Shown here piece after piece: positions 47,364 to 56,055 of a stretch of 64,000 bases of DNA. A program made the position numbers and the translations under genes. This DNA comes from Streptosporangium saharense (GTDB lineage Bacteria > Actinomycetota > Actinomycetes > Streptosporangiales > Streptosporangiaceae): positions 62,001-126,000 of the forward strand of contig NZ_JACHJP010000001.1 of assembly GCF_014203715.1 (NCBI RefSeq), written 5' to 3'. The notes beneath the pieces were generated by a model. It was given only the letters and a program-made list of their open reading frames with translations, searched no databases and was not told where the DNA came from. Positions within the stretch are counted from its first letter, which is position 1; the number at the start of each line of letters is the position of its first letter.

Positions 47364-48132
47364 TCCGAGCGGGCACCTGGCCGAACTGGCCGCGCGCGGG
47401 CTGCTGCCCGAGGACCACCTGGCGGTCTACCTCGCCGGGTCCCTGGTGAGGGGCTGGGGCAACTCGGGCAGCGACCTCGATGTCTACGTCGTCTCCGCGG
47501 CCCCGAGAACCGCCCCGAGCACGGCTCTCGCCCCGGTCGCCCTGACCCCCGACCACGTCCCCGTCGAGGTCGTCCACGTGGACGGGGTCAGGTGGGACAT
47601 CGAGTACTGGACCGACTCCCAGGTGGACCAGATGTTCGCCAAGGTCTCCTGGGAGGAGTTCGACACCAACCACAGCGTGGCCGACCTGCTCACCTCCCAC
47701 GAGATGGACTTCCTCGAACGGCTCGGCAGCGCCGTAGCCGTGACGGGGGAGACCTGGCTGGCCGGGCGCAGGACACGGCTCGAATCCTCGGCGATCCGCT
47801 CGATCCTGGTCAGCCGCGCGCTCAACCTGTCGGACCTCTTCGTCGAGGACGCCGTGGGGCAGCTCAAGGCGGGAGACGTGGAGAGCGCCGTGCTGTCGGC
47901 CAAGCTCGCCTTCGGCTACGCGGTCAACGCCCTGCACGTCTCGTGCGGGGAGTTCGGGCACAGCGCCAAGTGGCGGGCCCGCCGCTTCCGCCAGGTCGAG
48001 CAGACCATCATGCCGTTCGAGGAGTACTGGGCGATCGAGACCATGCGGGGCTACGACCCGGCGAACCCGTCCGCGTGGGTCGAGGACGTCGTGCTGGCCT
48101 GCCGCCGCATCTCCATGGAGGTCGTGATCTGA
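47353..48132 (+). CDS. Nucleotidyltransferase-fold protein (NTase 1)
   Basis: 259 residues. The minimal nucleotidyltransferase signature is AGSLVRGWGNSGSDLDVYVV with Gly29-Ser30 and metal-binding Asp41 and Asp43; a third acid is likely in VRWDIEYW. A helical C-terminal half (AIRSILVSRALNLSDLFVEDAV, AKLAFGYAVNALHVSCGEFGHSAKWRARRFRQ) follows. Such enzymes move NMP groups to hydroxyls, phosphates or proteins. A second, homologous NTase lies at 51757-52794 on the other strand. It starts 11 bases inside the end of the AsnB-like gene and overlaps the PqqD gene. Confidence 0.88.
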   Translation: MRVDPSGHLAELAARGLLPEDHLAVYLAGSLVRGWGNSGSDLDVYVVSAAPRTAPSTALAPVALTPDHVPVEVVHVDGVRWDIEYWTDSQVDQMFAKVSWEEFDTNHSVADLLTSHEMDFLERLGSAVAVTGETWLAGRRTRLESSAIRSILVSRALNLSDLFVEDAVGQLKAGDVESAVLSAKLAFGYAVNALHVSCGEFGHSAKWRARRFRQVEQTIMPFEEYWAIETMRGYDPANPSAWVEDVVLACRRISMEVVI

Positions 48133-48407
48133 TGGACCACGAATCCGCCGAGGCCGTACCGGTGCCCAGGCTCGACGTCCGGGTGCGCAACGTCGGCGGC
48201 ACGCTCACCGTCGCCTGGGGTGAGAGTGTCTTCGAACTCTCCGAGACGGCCGGGTTCCTGTGGAAGCGCGTGGACGGCCGCAGGTCGCTGCGCGAGCTGG
48301 CCGGGCTGCTCGCCGGTGAGTACGCGGTCGATCCCGAGACCGCGTTGCGGGACACGCTGGAGACCATGACGGCGCTGGCCGACGGCGGGCTCGTGCGGTT
48401 GCGATGA
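48132..48407 (+). CDS. PqqD family peptide chaperone
   Basis: 91 residues: a beta-hairpin core (VRVRNVGGTLTVAWGESVFELSETAGFLWKRVDGRRSLRELAGLLAGEY) with C-terminal helices (VDPETALRDTLETMTALADGGLVRL), the PqqD/RRE winged-helix architecture. PqqD proteins bind leader peptides and deliver them to modifying enzymes in PQQ, lasso and radical SAM RiPP pathways. Its start overlaps the NTase stop (TGATG) and its end overlaps the oxygenase start. The likely client is the 47-residue peptide encoded 3 kb upstream in the same run. Confidence 0.88.
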   Translation: MDHESAEAVPVPRLDVRVRNVGGTLTVAWGESVFELSETAGFLWKRVDGRRSLRELAGLLAGEYAVDPETALRDTLETMTALADGGLVRLR

Positions 48408-49357
48408 AGGACTCGCCGGAGGAGTACGGCAGCCGTTTCGAGCGCTGGGACGAGCGGGCGGCCGTCAGGGTCAAGCCGCAGCCCGTCCTGGACCTTCCGG
48501 CGCCGGACGTGCTGTATTTCCCCCCGGAACTCGTTCCCGTCCTGCGCCACCCCCTGGTCGCCGAACGGGGCGGGCGGGCGGTCCATGACGCCCTCGCCCA
48601 GCACCTCTACCACTACCTGCACTTCACGGTCGAGCTGGAACAGCTCGCGATCATCCCCGTGGCCGCCAGGATCGCCAGGGGACGCTCCGGGCTCGACCTC
48701 CCCGAGCGGATGCGCGCCGACGCCTACAAGATCGTGACGGACGAGGCCTGGCACGCCCAGCTCTCCTACGACCTGATCAGACAGGTGGAGACGCGCTCAG
48801 GGGTGGCCTGGACGGACGCGGGCACCCCGGCCTTCCTCCATCGTCTCGATGCCGTACGGCGCCGCCTCGATCCCCGGGTCAGGGGGCTGGAGCGGCTGCT
48901 GTTCGCGGTCGTCAGCGAGACGCTCATCTCGACGGTCCTGACCGACCTCCCCAGGGACCGCAGGCTGCCGGGGGCCGTGCGCGACCTGGTGCGTGACCAC
49001 GCCGAGGACGAGGGCAGGCACCACGCGTACTTCCGTGACCTGCTCCGGCGGCTCTGGCCCGCGCTGAGCGCCACGGAACGCGCCTGCGTCGGCCCCCTGC
49101 TGCCCGCGATCGTCGCGGCGTTCGTCGAGCCCGACCGCGAGGCGGCGGCCGTGGTCGCCCGCGCCGCCGGACTGTCGCGCGATCAGGCCAGGACCGTCGC
49201 CGCCGAGTCGCTCTCGGTCGCGTGGACACCCCGGGACACGGCGTCGCGGGCCAGGACCGTCGTGCGCTACTTCGAGGAGGCGGGGGCGCTGGACGACGGC
49301 GCGACCAGAGAGGCGTTCGCCGAGGCCGGTCTCCTCGACCCCGGCCGCGACGGGTGA
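48404..49357 (+). CDS. AurF-type diiron N-oxygenase
   Basis: 317 residues. The seven iron ligands of AurF can all be placed: Glu79, Glu114 and His117 (TDEAWHAQ), Glu172, and His199-xxx-Glu203-xx-His206 (DHAEDEGRHHAY), with the same spacing as E101, E136/H139, E196 and H223/E227/H230. AurF and CmlI oxidise arylamines to nitro groups; relatives hydroxylate other amines. No aminobenzoate pathway is nearby, so an amine on a peptide or carrier-bound amino acid is a reasonable guess. It is the last gene of the ten-gene run and overlaps the PqqD gene. Confidence 0.9.
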   Translation: MKDSPEEYGSRFERWDERAAVRVKPQPVLDLPAPDVLYFPPELVPVLRHPLVAERGGRAVHDALAQHLYHYLHFTVELEQLAIIPVAARIARGRSGLDLPERMRADAYKIVTDEAWHAQLSYDLIRQVETRSGVAWTDAGTPAFLHRLDAVRRRLDPRVRGLERLLFAVVSETLISTVLTDLPRDRRLPGAVRDLVRDHAEDEGRHHAYFRDLLRRLWPALSATERACVGPLLPAIVAAFVEPDREAAAVVARAAGLSRDQARTVAAESLSVAWTPRDTASRARTVVRYFEEAGALDDGATREAFAEAGLLDPGRDG

Positions 49358-49380
49358 CGGCATCCCCCGTGTTCCCCCTC

Positions 49381-49428
49381 GATCCGATGGGGAATGCCGG
49401 GATGGAATACTTGTCCTCACATCGGATC
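49381..49428. promoter_or_regulatory. Spaced inverted repeat upstream of LacI gene
   Basis: GATCCGATG (49381-49389) and CATCGGATC (49420-49428) form a perfect 9-bp inverted repeat with a 30-base spacer in the 148-base gap between the diiron oxygenase and the LacI gene. It could be an operator pair for the LacI protein or, less likely, a terminator. The adjacent sequence (GGAATGCCGGGATGGAATAC) holds a shorter repeated GGAAT. Confidence 0.5.
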
Positions 49429-49505
49429 GCAGAGCATCGAGTGGCAGCGGCGCACGGGGGCAATGCCCGTCTGTGCCCCATGACGAACACACAGGGTGAT
49501 TGGAC

Positions 49506-50510
49506 ATGCTGAGGCCGGTGAAAGCGCGCATCACCAGCAGGGATGTGGCCCAGGCGGCCGGGGTCTCGCAGTCGACGGTGTCCCTCGTCCTGACCGGGAA
49601 GTGGCCGGGCCGGGTCTCCGCGGAGACGGCGGACAGGATCAGGCGGATCACCGAGGAGATGGACTACCAGCCGGACCTGGCGGCACGGAGCCTGCGCCTT
49701 GAGCGCACCGGCACGGTGCTGCTGATCGTCCCGGCGATCACGAACGTGTTCTTCGCCAACCTCCACGTGGGAGCGACCCAGGTCGCCAACCAGTACGACA
49801 CGAGCGTCCTGGTGTATCCCATGGGAACCGACAGGCACGAGCGGCTGCTGCCGATACCGCAGCAGGCCATCGACGGGATGCTCGTCTACGGCGCCGTGGG
49901 CACCGAGAGCATCCGGCCGCAGGGCGTCATGCCGCTGGTGCCGCTGGACTGCGACCCCCGGCTCTACCCGGACGCGGTGAACGTGGACATCGCCGTCGGC
50001 AGCCGCGAGGCCGCCCGGCACCTGCTGGACCTCGGCCACCACAGGATCGGCTACCTGCACGTGGAACGGCGCGGCGCCTGGATGTTCACGACCCGCCTGC
50101 GCTCCCTGCGCGCGGTGGTCAGGCACCGCGCGGGGGCGACCCTCACGGTTGCGGGCACGACCTTCGACCCCGTTGACGCCCACCGGGCGGCCCTTGAGCT
50201 GCTGCGTTCCGACCCGCCCCCGACGGCGGTCGTCTGCGAGGACGACAACCTCGCGGTCGTGGTCTTCAGCGTCGCCCGCAGCCTCGGGCTCGACATCCCG
50301 AACGACCTGTCGGTGATCGGCTACAACAACCTGCCGATCAGCGACGTCCTGCACCCGACGCTGACGACGGTGAACATCCCGGTCACGGAGCTGGGGGCGG
50401 CTGGTGCCCAGGCGCTGCACGACCGGCTCGCCGCCAGGGAGCCGCGCCCCGTCGCGCTGCGCAGCTCCCTGGTCGTACGGCATTCCACGGCCCCACCCCG
50501 TCAGGCCTGA
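49506..50510 (+). CDS. LacI family transcriptional regulator
   Basis: 334 residues from ATG 49506 (AGGGTG upstream; TTG 49500 is an alternative). The LacI helix-turn-helix and hinge are ITSRDVAQAAGVSQSTVSLVLTGKWPGRVSAETADRIRRI (about 8-47). The periplasmic-binding-protein-like domain contains TGTVLLIVPAITNVFFANLHVGA and ends with the usual TTVNIPVTELGAAGAQ. LacI proteins bind palindromic operators and respond to small ligands, often sugars or nucleosides. It is flanked by the diiron-oxygenase run and the convergent exporter gene, so it probably regulates the cluster. Confidence 0.92.
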   Translation: MLRPVKARITSRDVAQAAGVSQSTVSLVLTGKWPGRVSAETADRIRRITEEMDYQPDLAARSLRLERTGTVLLIVPAITNVFFANLHVGATQVANQYDTSVLVYPMGTDRHERLLPIPQQAIDGMLVYGAVGTESIRPQGVMPLVPLDCDPRLYPDAVNVDIAVGSREAARHLLDLGHHRIGYLHVERRGAWMFTTRLRSLRAVVRHRAGATLTVAGTTFDPVDAHRAALELLRSDPPPTAVVCEDDNLAVVVFSVARSLGLDIPNDLSVIGYNNLPISDVLHPTLTTVNIPVTELGAAGAQALHDRLAAREPRPVALRSSLVVRHSTAPPRQA

Positions 50511-51760
50511 CCCTCCGAGGCCCGCACGAGGCCCGGGTTGCGGTAGATGATCCCGAACGAGGTGAGCAGGAACGCGACCGGCAGCAGCGCCTGGACGGTC
50601 CCGGTGAGGAAGACGGTGGTCGCGGTGCCGAGGGACTGCGCCGCGATGCCCCCGGCCAGCGCCCCGAGGGGGATGGCCCCGTGCGAGATCAGCCGGTAGC
50701 TCGCCGTCACCCGCCCCATCAACTCGGGACGGACGATCGCCTGCCTGGCGCTGATGGCGTGGACGTTGTAGACGGCCAGCGCGAACGTGCTGACGAACAT
50801 GCACGCGACCAGCACGGCGACGCGCGCCGCCGTACCGTCGAGAAGCGTGGCCGAGGCCGCCGCCATCACCCCGACCCCGCTCATGAACTGGGCCGCGAAG
50901 ATGGTCGGCCCCGCGGGGAAGCGGCTGTGCACGTAGGCCGCGAAGGCGGAGCCCGCGATCCCTCCCACGGCCCCGGCCGCCACGACGACCCCGAGCAGCG
51001 CGGGCGTCAGCGCGAGCGACTGGACCACGTAGATGATGATCGTCACTTCGAACGCCTGGATGCAGATGTTGCCGAGCCCGCTGGCCACCCCGAAGGCGAG
51101 CACCCGGCGGTCCCGGAAGAAGTAGCGGAACCCCTCGGTGATCGCCGTCCCCCAGCGCAGCCGCTGCGGCCCCTTCCGCCCGGAGAACCTGAGCTTGAGC
51201 GTGGCCAGCAACGAGGCGGACAGCAGGTAGGAGACCGCGTCCACGAGGATGGCGTACGGCGCGCCGAGCAGTTGGACGAGCAGTCCCGCGAGCCCGGGGC
51301 CCGTCACGTCGACGACGGAGTAGCTCGTGCTGACCGCGGCGTTGCCGGGGACGAGCTGCTCCTCGCTGACGATCCTGGGAAGCATGGAGTGGTGCGCCAC
51401 GTCGCCGAGGGCCTTGAACACGCCCATGGCCAGGCCCAGGCCGTACAGCCAGTTGAGGCTCAGCACCCCGGTGGCCGTGACGATCGGCACGGTGAGCAGG
51501 ATCAGCCCGCGGGCCAGGTCGCATCCGGCGTTGACCAGCTTGGCCGGCCAGTGGTCGGCGACGACCCCGGCGAAGGGCAGGACAACCACGGCGGGGACGT
51601 ACTGCAGGCCGGACAGCACGCCGAGCTGCACGGGGTCGGCGTGCAGGACCACCAGCGCGGTCAGCGGCAGGGCCATCAGCGTGATCTGGGACCCGATCCC
51701 CGAGACGGTGACCGCGGTCCAGAACCTGAGGAAGTTCGCGTCGCGAAGCGGGCCTTTCAT
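50501..51760 (-). CDS. MFS exporter (EntS-like)
   Basis: 419 residues, 12 membrane helices. The N terminus (FLRFWTAVTVSGIGSQITLMALPLTALVVLHADPVQLGVLSGLQYVP) and VSTSYSVVDVTGPGLAGLLVQLLGAPYAILVDAVSYLLSA match the MFS_3/EntS group that exports siderophores and natural products. It starts ATGA-overlapped with the end of the second nucleotidyltransferase gene, so the two are one leftward unit. Its 3' end overlaps the LacI gene. A likely self-protection or product-export role follows from its position. Confidence 0.9.
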   Translation of the reverse strand: MKGPLRDANFLRFWTAVTVSGIGSQITLMALPLTALVVLHADPVQLGVLSGLQYVPAVVVLPFAGVVADHWPAKLVNAGCDLARGLILLTVPIVTATGVLSLNWLYGLGLAMGVFKALGDVAHHSMLPRIVSEEQLVPGNAAVSTSYSVVDVTGPGLAGLLVQLLGAPYAILVDAVSYLLSASLLATLKLRFSGRKGPQRLRWGTAITEGFRYFFRDRRVLAFGVASGLGNICIQAFEVTIIIYVVQSLALTPALLGVVVAAGAVGGIAGSAFAAYVHSRFPAGPTIFAAQFMSGVGVMAAASATLLDGTAARVAVLVACMFVSTFALAVYNVHAISARQAIVRPELMGRVTASYRLISHGAIPLGALAGGIAAQSLGTATTVFLTGTVQALLPVAFLLTSFGIIYRNPGLVRASEGQA

Positions 51761-52794
51761 GGCAGGCCGATGACGCCCACGTCGACGAGCGAGGCGTGGT
51801 AGGCGGCGATCTCGTCCTCGCCGACCTGGAGCCCCTTCGAGGCGAGCACGCCCCCCATCAGCCGGACGGCCTCCTCCCTGGGACGGCCGTGGGAGATGCC
51901 CCACAGCAGGGCGCCCTGCCAGCTCAGCAGCACGGACTCACCGCGTATCGACTCGATGAGGACGCCGTCGCCCTTCATGGGGATCACGCACACGTCGGTG
52001 CGCCGGGTGTGGTGCTCCGGGTCCGCGCCGAGCACCGGCTCGTACTCCAGGCCCGTCGCGGCCATGACCAGCAGGTCCTGCGCCAGGAAGCGGTTCCTGC
52101 GGACGACGTCGCCCTCGGCCGCGTACGAATTGTCGATCACCTCGGTGACCGCGGCCTTCAGCAGGTCGCTCGCCGAGCGCCTCCAGCGGGCCCAGATCCA
52201 CTTGGTGTTCACGTAGAGGTCGCCGCGCATGCACAGGTACGCCTCGGTCGCGCGGTGGAGAAGCTCCTGGGAGAGATATCTCGTGGCGGGCGCGTCCCCG
52301 TTGAGAATGGCGCCGCAGATGTCCTCGGTGAGGTTGTGCGCGTCGATCGCGTGCCGCGTGATGAGAAGCCGCCTGAAGTCCGGCATGCTCTCCGTCAGAC
52401 GCCGCCGTAACGCGGCGAGTTCACCGTCGTCCACGACGACCTCGCCGAGCAGGAAACGCGTGAGAACGTCGAGCCGGTTACGGCTGAACCGCGCCGTCTG
52501 GCTGAAGTCGGTGTTCGTCACCCGGAAGACCGTGCTCTCCTGCACGTCCCCGCGCAGCCGGTCGAGGTCCAGGTATTCCACGTCCACGCGCTCGCCCTCG
52601 AATTCGAGCTGCGCCGGGGGAAGTGATTCGCAGTCGGCCCTGACGACGAACAGATCGATGTCCGACATCGGGGAGCCGAGCCCCGCCGTGGGCGCCCCAC
52701 CGAGATAGATCCGGGAAACGGGATGTTCCTTCGCGAGCCATTCGGCGGCGCGTCGTCCTCGTGACAGGACATCGTTCGGCAGGGGGGTGCTCAT
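51757..52794 (-). CDS. Nucleotidyltransferase-fold protein fused to PqqD-like domain (NTase 2)
   Basis: 345 residues from ATG 52794. NTase motif LGGAPTAGLGSPMSDIDLFVV (Asp45, Asp47) with the usual Gly-Ser replaced by Gly-Gly-Ala; a third acid is likely in DVEYLD (about residue 71). The helical middle (RHAIDAHNLTEDICGAIL, LLHRATEAYLCMRGDLYVNTKWIWARWRR) parallels that of NTase 1. The last 85 residues (VCVIPMKGDGVLIESIRGESVLLSWQGALLWGISHG, then VGEDEIAAYHASLVDVGVIGL) look like a PqqD domain. Thus a fused version of the separate NTase plus PqqD pair at 47353-48407 occurs on the opposite strand, upstream of the exporter. Confidence 0.85.
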   Translation of the reverse strand: MSTPLPNDVLSRGRRAAEWLAKEHPVSRIYLGGAPTAGLGSPMSDIDLFVVRADCESLPPAQLEFEGERVDVEYLDLDRLRGDVQESTVFRVTNTDFSQTARFSRNRLDVLTRFLLGEVVVDDGELAALRRRLTESMPDFRRLLITRHAIDAHNLTEDICGAILNGDAPATRYLSQELLHRATEAYLCMRGDLYVNTKWIWARWRRSASDLLKAAVTEVIDNSYAAEGDVVRRNRFLAQDLLVMAATGLEYEPVLGADPEHHTRRTDVCVIPMKGDGVLIESIRGESVLLSWQGALLWGISHGRPREEAVRLMGGVLASKGLQVGEDEIAAYHASLVDVGVIGLP

Positions 52795-53253
52795 AGATTT
52801 TCGACGCTTTCCGGAGATCTCGCGTGGATTTCTGGGGTCCGGCCGGACGGCTGGGTGCGCGAGCACTCTTTCCGAGGGCGCGCGCACCCAGTCAAGCTGG
52901 GGATATCCAGCTTTCGAAGTACTACTCCATCCTGGTGGAGATGGTAATCATCGGAGACTCACCCATGGCCGATCACCCCCTTCCTGACCGTCGCGGCGGT
53001 GTTTTTCGTGAAACACGGCCGTCCTCGCCAGGAACCGATATTCCGGGTTCCCATGGGATCTCCGGCCGCCGTCCTCTTCCACATGCGTCCGCCCACGGGA
53101 ATGGCGTTCCGAATCCGTTGCCGCGTGATTCCTCTTCCGGCTCTCCCACCGGTACGGTTCCCTGCCCAACCTTCGTGGCCCCGGAGATCGCCGGGCAACT
53201 CTTTCGGCCCCCGCCGAATCGCCGGACTCCCGGCCCGTGGGTACCGTACAGAG
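52795..53253. other. 459-base gap between NTase 2 and HAD gene
   Basis: Divergent promoter region for the leftward NTase/exporter pair and the rightward HAD gene. It holds small inverted repeats only: GTGTTT/AAACAC at 52999-53004 and 53011-53016, and CTCCA/TGGAG at 52925-52940. Open frames in it (both strands) lack ribosome sites and normal codon bias. No gene is supported. Confidence 0.5.
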
Positions 53254-53868
53254 ATGTCCCCCTTCGACGCGGTGCTGTGTGACTTCGACGGTGTGCTGCG
53301 CGTTCACGACGCGCGGGTCCAGGCGGGCATCGACCACGGGTACGGCCTCGCCCCGGGGACTGTCCTCGCGACGGCGTTGAGCCCGGCCCTGATCGGCCCC
53401 GCGGTCCTCGGCGAGATCACCTTCGAGGAGTGGGAGGCGGCGCTGGTGACGGAGTTCACCGGCCTGCTCGGCTCACCCGAGCGTGCGACGCGGCTGGTCG
53501 GGGAGTTCATGGCGGTGCCCGCCCGGGTGGACGAGCGGGTGCGGGAGCTGCTGGCGCTGGCGCAGCGGCACGTGCCGGTGGTGCTGGTCACCAACGCCAC
53601 GACCCGCCTTGAGGAGGAGCTCGACGGGCTCGGCCTGACCTTGTTCGCCGACGAGGTGGTGAGCAGCGCCAGGGTGGGGGTCGCCAAACCGGACCGGCGC
53701 GTCTACGAGCTCGCCGCGGCCAGGGCGGGCGCGGTCCCCGAGCGGTGCCTGTTCATCGACGACCGCCGGGAGAACGTCGAGGCCGCCACCCTGCTGGGGA
53801 TGACCGGGGTGCACTTCCGGGAGGCGGAGGACCTGCGGCGCGTGTGGGCGGAAGCGGGCTGGGAGTAG
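53254..53868 (+). CDS. HAD family hydrolase
   Basis: 204 residues from ATG 53254. HAD motifs: nucleophile LCDFDGVLR (motif I), VLVTNATTR (motif II), Lys in GVAKPDRRVYELA (motif III), and FIDDRRENVEAA (motif IV). It is a small phosphatase or phosphoglycolate-phosphatase-like enzyme of subfamily IA; it could dephosphorylate a nucleotide or sugar intermediate. A strong hairpin follows, so it is transcribed separately from the adenylation-domain operon. Confidence 0.9.
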   Translation: MSPFDAVLCDFDGVLRVHDARVQAGIDHGYGLAPGTVLATALSPALIGPAVLGEITFEEWEAALVTEFTGLLGSPERATRLVGEFMAVPARVDERVRELLALAQRHVPVVLVTNATTRLEEELDGLGLTLFADEVVSSARVGVAKPDRRVYELAAARAGAVPERCLFIDDRRENVEAATLLGMTGVHFREAEDLRRVWAEAGWE

Positions 53869-53882
53869 CCCCGGAGGCGTGG

Positions 53883-53920
53883 CCCCGGGCCTCGGGCACC
53901 GCCATGCCCGAGACCCGGGG
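53883..53920 (+). terminator. 15-bp hairpin after HAD gene
   Basis: 53883-53897 pairs with 53906-53920 (CCCCGGGcCTCGGGC against GCCCGAGaCCCGGGG, one C/A mismatch) with an 8-base loop, 14 bases after the HAD stop. It is the strongest rightward terminator before the 54310 operon. Confidence 0.75.
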
Positions 53921-54309
53921 TGTCCCCTCCGCCCGAGCCCGGAGCGCCTCCGCGCCGGGGCAGGAAACCCCGATTATCCAGATGTCCCCCTCCCTTCGCT
54001 GGCTTTTTATCGTAGAATGCTCAGTTTTCTGAGGCCCTTCTCCCGGAATTGTCGGGTGCATATGATTCGAGCCGATTGAAGAAGTCTCCCGCGCTCGGAC
54101 CCGGCCGTCTCCGCACGAGGAAAGGGACACCACGGAGCGGTCAGCCGTACTCCGCCTGCCCTGATGCGTCCGCGCGGCCGGGCGGCGGGTGTCGCGCGGT
54201 GTTTTCCGGAAACCCCGAACAAACGGTTAAACAAAAGGCGCGTCGGTTCGGCGGAACCCTTTCCCCATGAGTCACGCAAAGTCTTTTCGTATGCCTCGGA
54301 GGCGGAACG
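53921..54309. other. 389-base intergenic region before the adenylation-domain operon
   Basis: It contains an AT-rich patch (about 53990-54080) around GGCTTTTTATCGTAGAATGCTCAG and GGGTGCATATGATTCG, where a promoter is likely; no clear -35/-10 pair of consensus spacing was found. No TCATACGTAT element occurs here. No supported gene. Confidence 0.4.
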
Positions 54310-56055
54310 ATGAACGAACCGATGACGGTCGGTGCCGCGGTTCCCGCTCTTGTCGCGCGCTGGGCGCGGGCGCGCCCCGACCACCCGGCGATCGTGTCCG
54401 CCGGAACCGAGCTGACCTACGGCGAACTGGTCGAGCGGGCGGGCCGGATGGCGAGCGTGCTGCGTTCCCACGGCGTGGACGGCGGCACTCTGGTCCCGCT
54501 GGTCGTCGAACGCTCACCGGAGCTTGTCGTCGCCGCCCTCGCGGTGCTGTTCGCCGGGGGCGCCTACGTGGGTGTCGACGTGGACGAACCGGACGCCAGG
54601 CTCAGCACGATCGTCGCCGACTCCGGCGCCCCCCTCGTCGTCACCCGCGCCGCCACGGCCGGACGGCTCGGCGGGGGAGCGGCCAAGGTGCTCGCCGTCG
54701 AGGAGCTGCTCGCCGCCGACGCCCCGGTGTGCCCGCCGCTCGATGTGACGACCGAGGACGTCTGCTACGTCACCTACACCTCGGGCTCCTCGGGCACGCC
54801 GAAGGGCGTCATGGTGCCGCACGGCGGACTGGCCAACCTGGTCTCCTGGTACGGCCAGGCCTTCGGCGTGCGGCCCGAGGACCGGATCACCCAGTTCGCC
54901 CGGCCCTCGTTCGACGCCTGGGCGCTTGAGGTGTGGCCCTGCCTCGCGTGGGGCGCGACCCTGCGCCTGGTCGAGGGACGGCTGCCCGACTCTCCCGCCG
55001 ACTTCGCCGAGTGGCTCGCCCAGGAACGCATCTCCGTGTGCTTCCTGACCACGGTGCTCGCCGTCGAGATGTTCGACCAGCCCTGGGACCTGTACGGCTC
55101 CGCCCCCCGCGTCCTGCTCCTGGGCGGGGAGAGGCTGCGCCGTCACCCGCCCTTCGGCCTGCCGTTCACCGTGTACAACCTCTACGGGCCGACGGAGACG
55201 ACGGTGGTCGCCACCTGGGCCGAGCTCGATCCCGCCGACGTGGTCGGGGGCCAGGACCCTCCGATCGGCAGGCCGCTGCCCGGTCTGCGGGCCTACGTCC
55301 TGGACGCCGATCGGCACCCCGTGCCCCCGGGCACCGTCGGAGAGCTGTACGTCGCGGGGGCCGGGGTCGCCCTCGGCTACCTGCGCAGACCCGAGCTGAC
55401 CGAGGAACGTTTCCCCGCCGACCCCTTCACCCCCGGCGAGCGCGTCTACGCCACCGGCGACCTGGTCCGTGAGCTGCCGGGCGGCGCCCTGGTCTTCGTC
55501 GGGAGGGCCGACGACCAGGTGAAACTGCGTGGCTTCCGGATCGAACTCGGCGAGGTCGAGACGGCGCTGACCCGGCTGCCCGGGGTCCGCGAGGCGGCCG
55601 TCGTCCTGCACGAGCGGGGTGACCGGCTCGTCGGCCACGTCGTGACAGACGGCCCGGTTGAGGACCTGGGGGAGAAACTGGCCGGGTTGCTGCCCGCCCA
55701 CATGGTGCCGCAGACGATCGTCCCGGTCGAGCGGCTGCCCCTGACCCCGCACGGCAAGCTCGACCGCGACGCCCTGGCCAGGCGCCCCCTCCCCGCCCGC
55801 GCCGCGAGCGAGGCCGGTTTCCTGACCGAGGCCGAGCGGGTGCTCGCCGAGATCTGGTGCGACGTGCTCGAACTCGACGAGGTCGGACGCCAGGACAGCT
55901 TCTTCGACCTCGGGGGCGACTCGCTCAGCGCGATGCGGCTGGCGTCCCGGGCCCGCGAACGCGGCATCAGACTCGGCGCGGAGGACGTGTTCGAACACGA
56001 GGTGCTGCACGAACTGGCCGCCGCGATCGGCGCCACGGCGGGGGAGGACCGATGA
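54310..56055 (+). CDS. NRPS-like adenylation plus carrier didomain
   Basis: 581 residues. Adenylation core motifs: A3 [12 protein letters not shown]5 [10 protein letters not shown]7 YATGDL, A8 [20 protein letters not shown] and the A10 Lys in [10 protein letters not shown] carrier domain (about 500-575) has [14 protein letters not shown] with the phosphopantetheine Ser. There is no condensation, ketosynthase or thioesterase domain. The specificity pocket reads Asp-Ala-Leu at positions 235/236/239 (SFDAWALEV), which fits no code I can name; a hydrophobic or small amino acid is possible. GGAGG lies 7 bases before the ATG. It probably loads an amino acid for the two following enzymes. Confidence 0.92.
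   Translation: MNEPMTVGAAVPALVARWARARPDHPAIVSAGTELTYGELVERAGRMASVLRSHGVDGGTLVPLVVERSPELVVAALAVLFAGGAYVGVDVDEPDARLSTIVADSGAPLVVTRAATAGRLGGGAAKVLAVEELLAADAPVCPPLDVTTEDVCYVTYTSGSSGTPKGVMVPHGGLANLVSWYGQAFGVRPEDRITQFARPSFDAWALEVWPCLAWGATLRLVEGRLPDSPADFAEWLAQERISVCFLTTVLAVEMFDQPWDLYGSAPRVLLLGGERLRRHPPFGLPFTVYNLYGPTETTVVATWAELDPADVVGGQDPPIGRPLPGLRAYVLDADRHPVPPGTVGELYVAGAGVALGYLRRPELTEERFPADPFTPGERVYATGDLVRELPGGALVFVGRADDQVKLRGFRIELGEVETALTRLPGVREAAVVLHERGDRLVGHVVTDGPVEDLGEKLAGLLPAHMVPQTIVPVERLPLTPHGKLDRDALARRPLPARAASEAGFLTEAERVLAEIWCDVLELDEVGRQDSFFDLGGDSLSAMRLASRARERGIRLGAEDVFEHEVLHELAAAIGATAGEDR

Noticed and set aside
45002-49357. A classical lasso-peptide cluster
   Set aside because: AsnB and PqqD are present but no transglutaminase-type leader peptidase, and the peptide has no plausible core with an N-terminal residue followed by Asp or Glu at ring position 7-9.
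52948-53337. Open frame on the minus strand between NTase 2 and the HAD gene
   Set aside because: Poor codon bias, no ribosome site and no domain; overlaps the HAD promoter.
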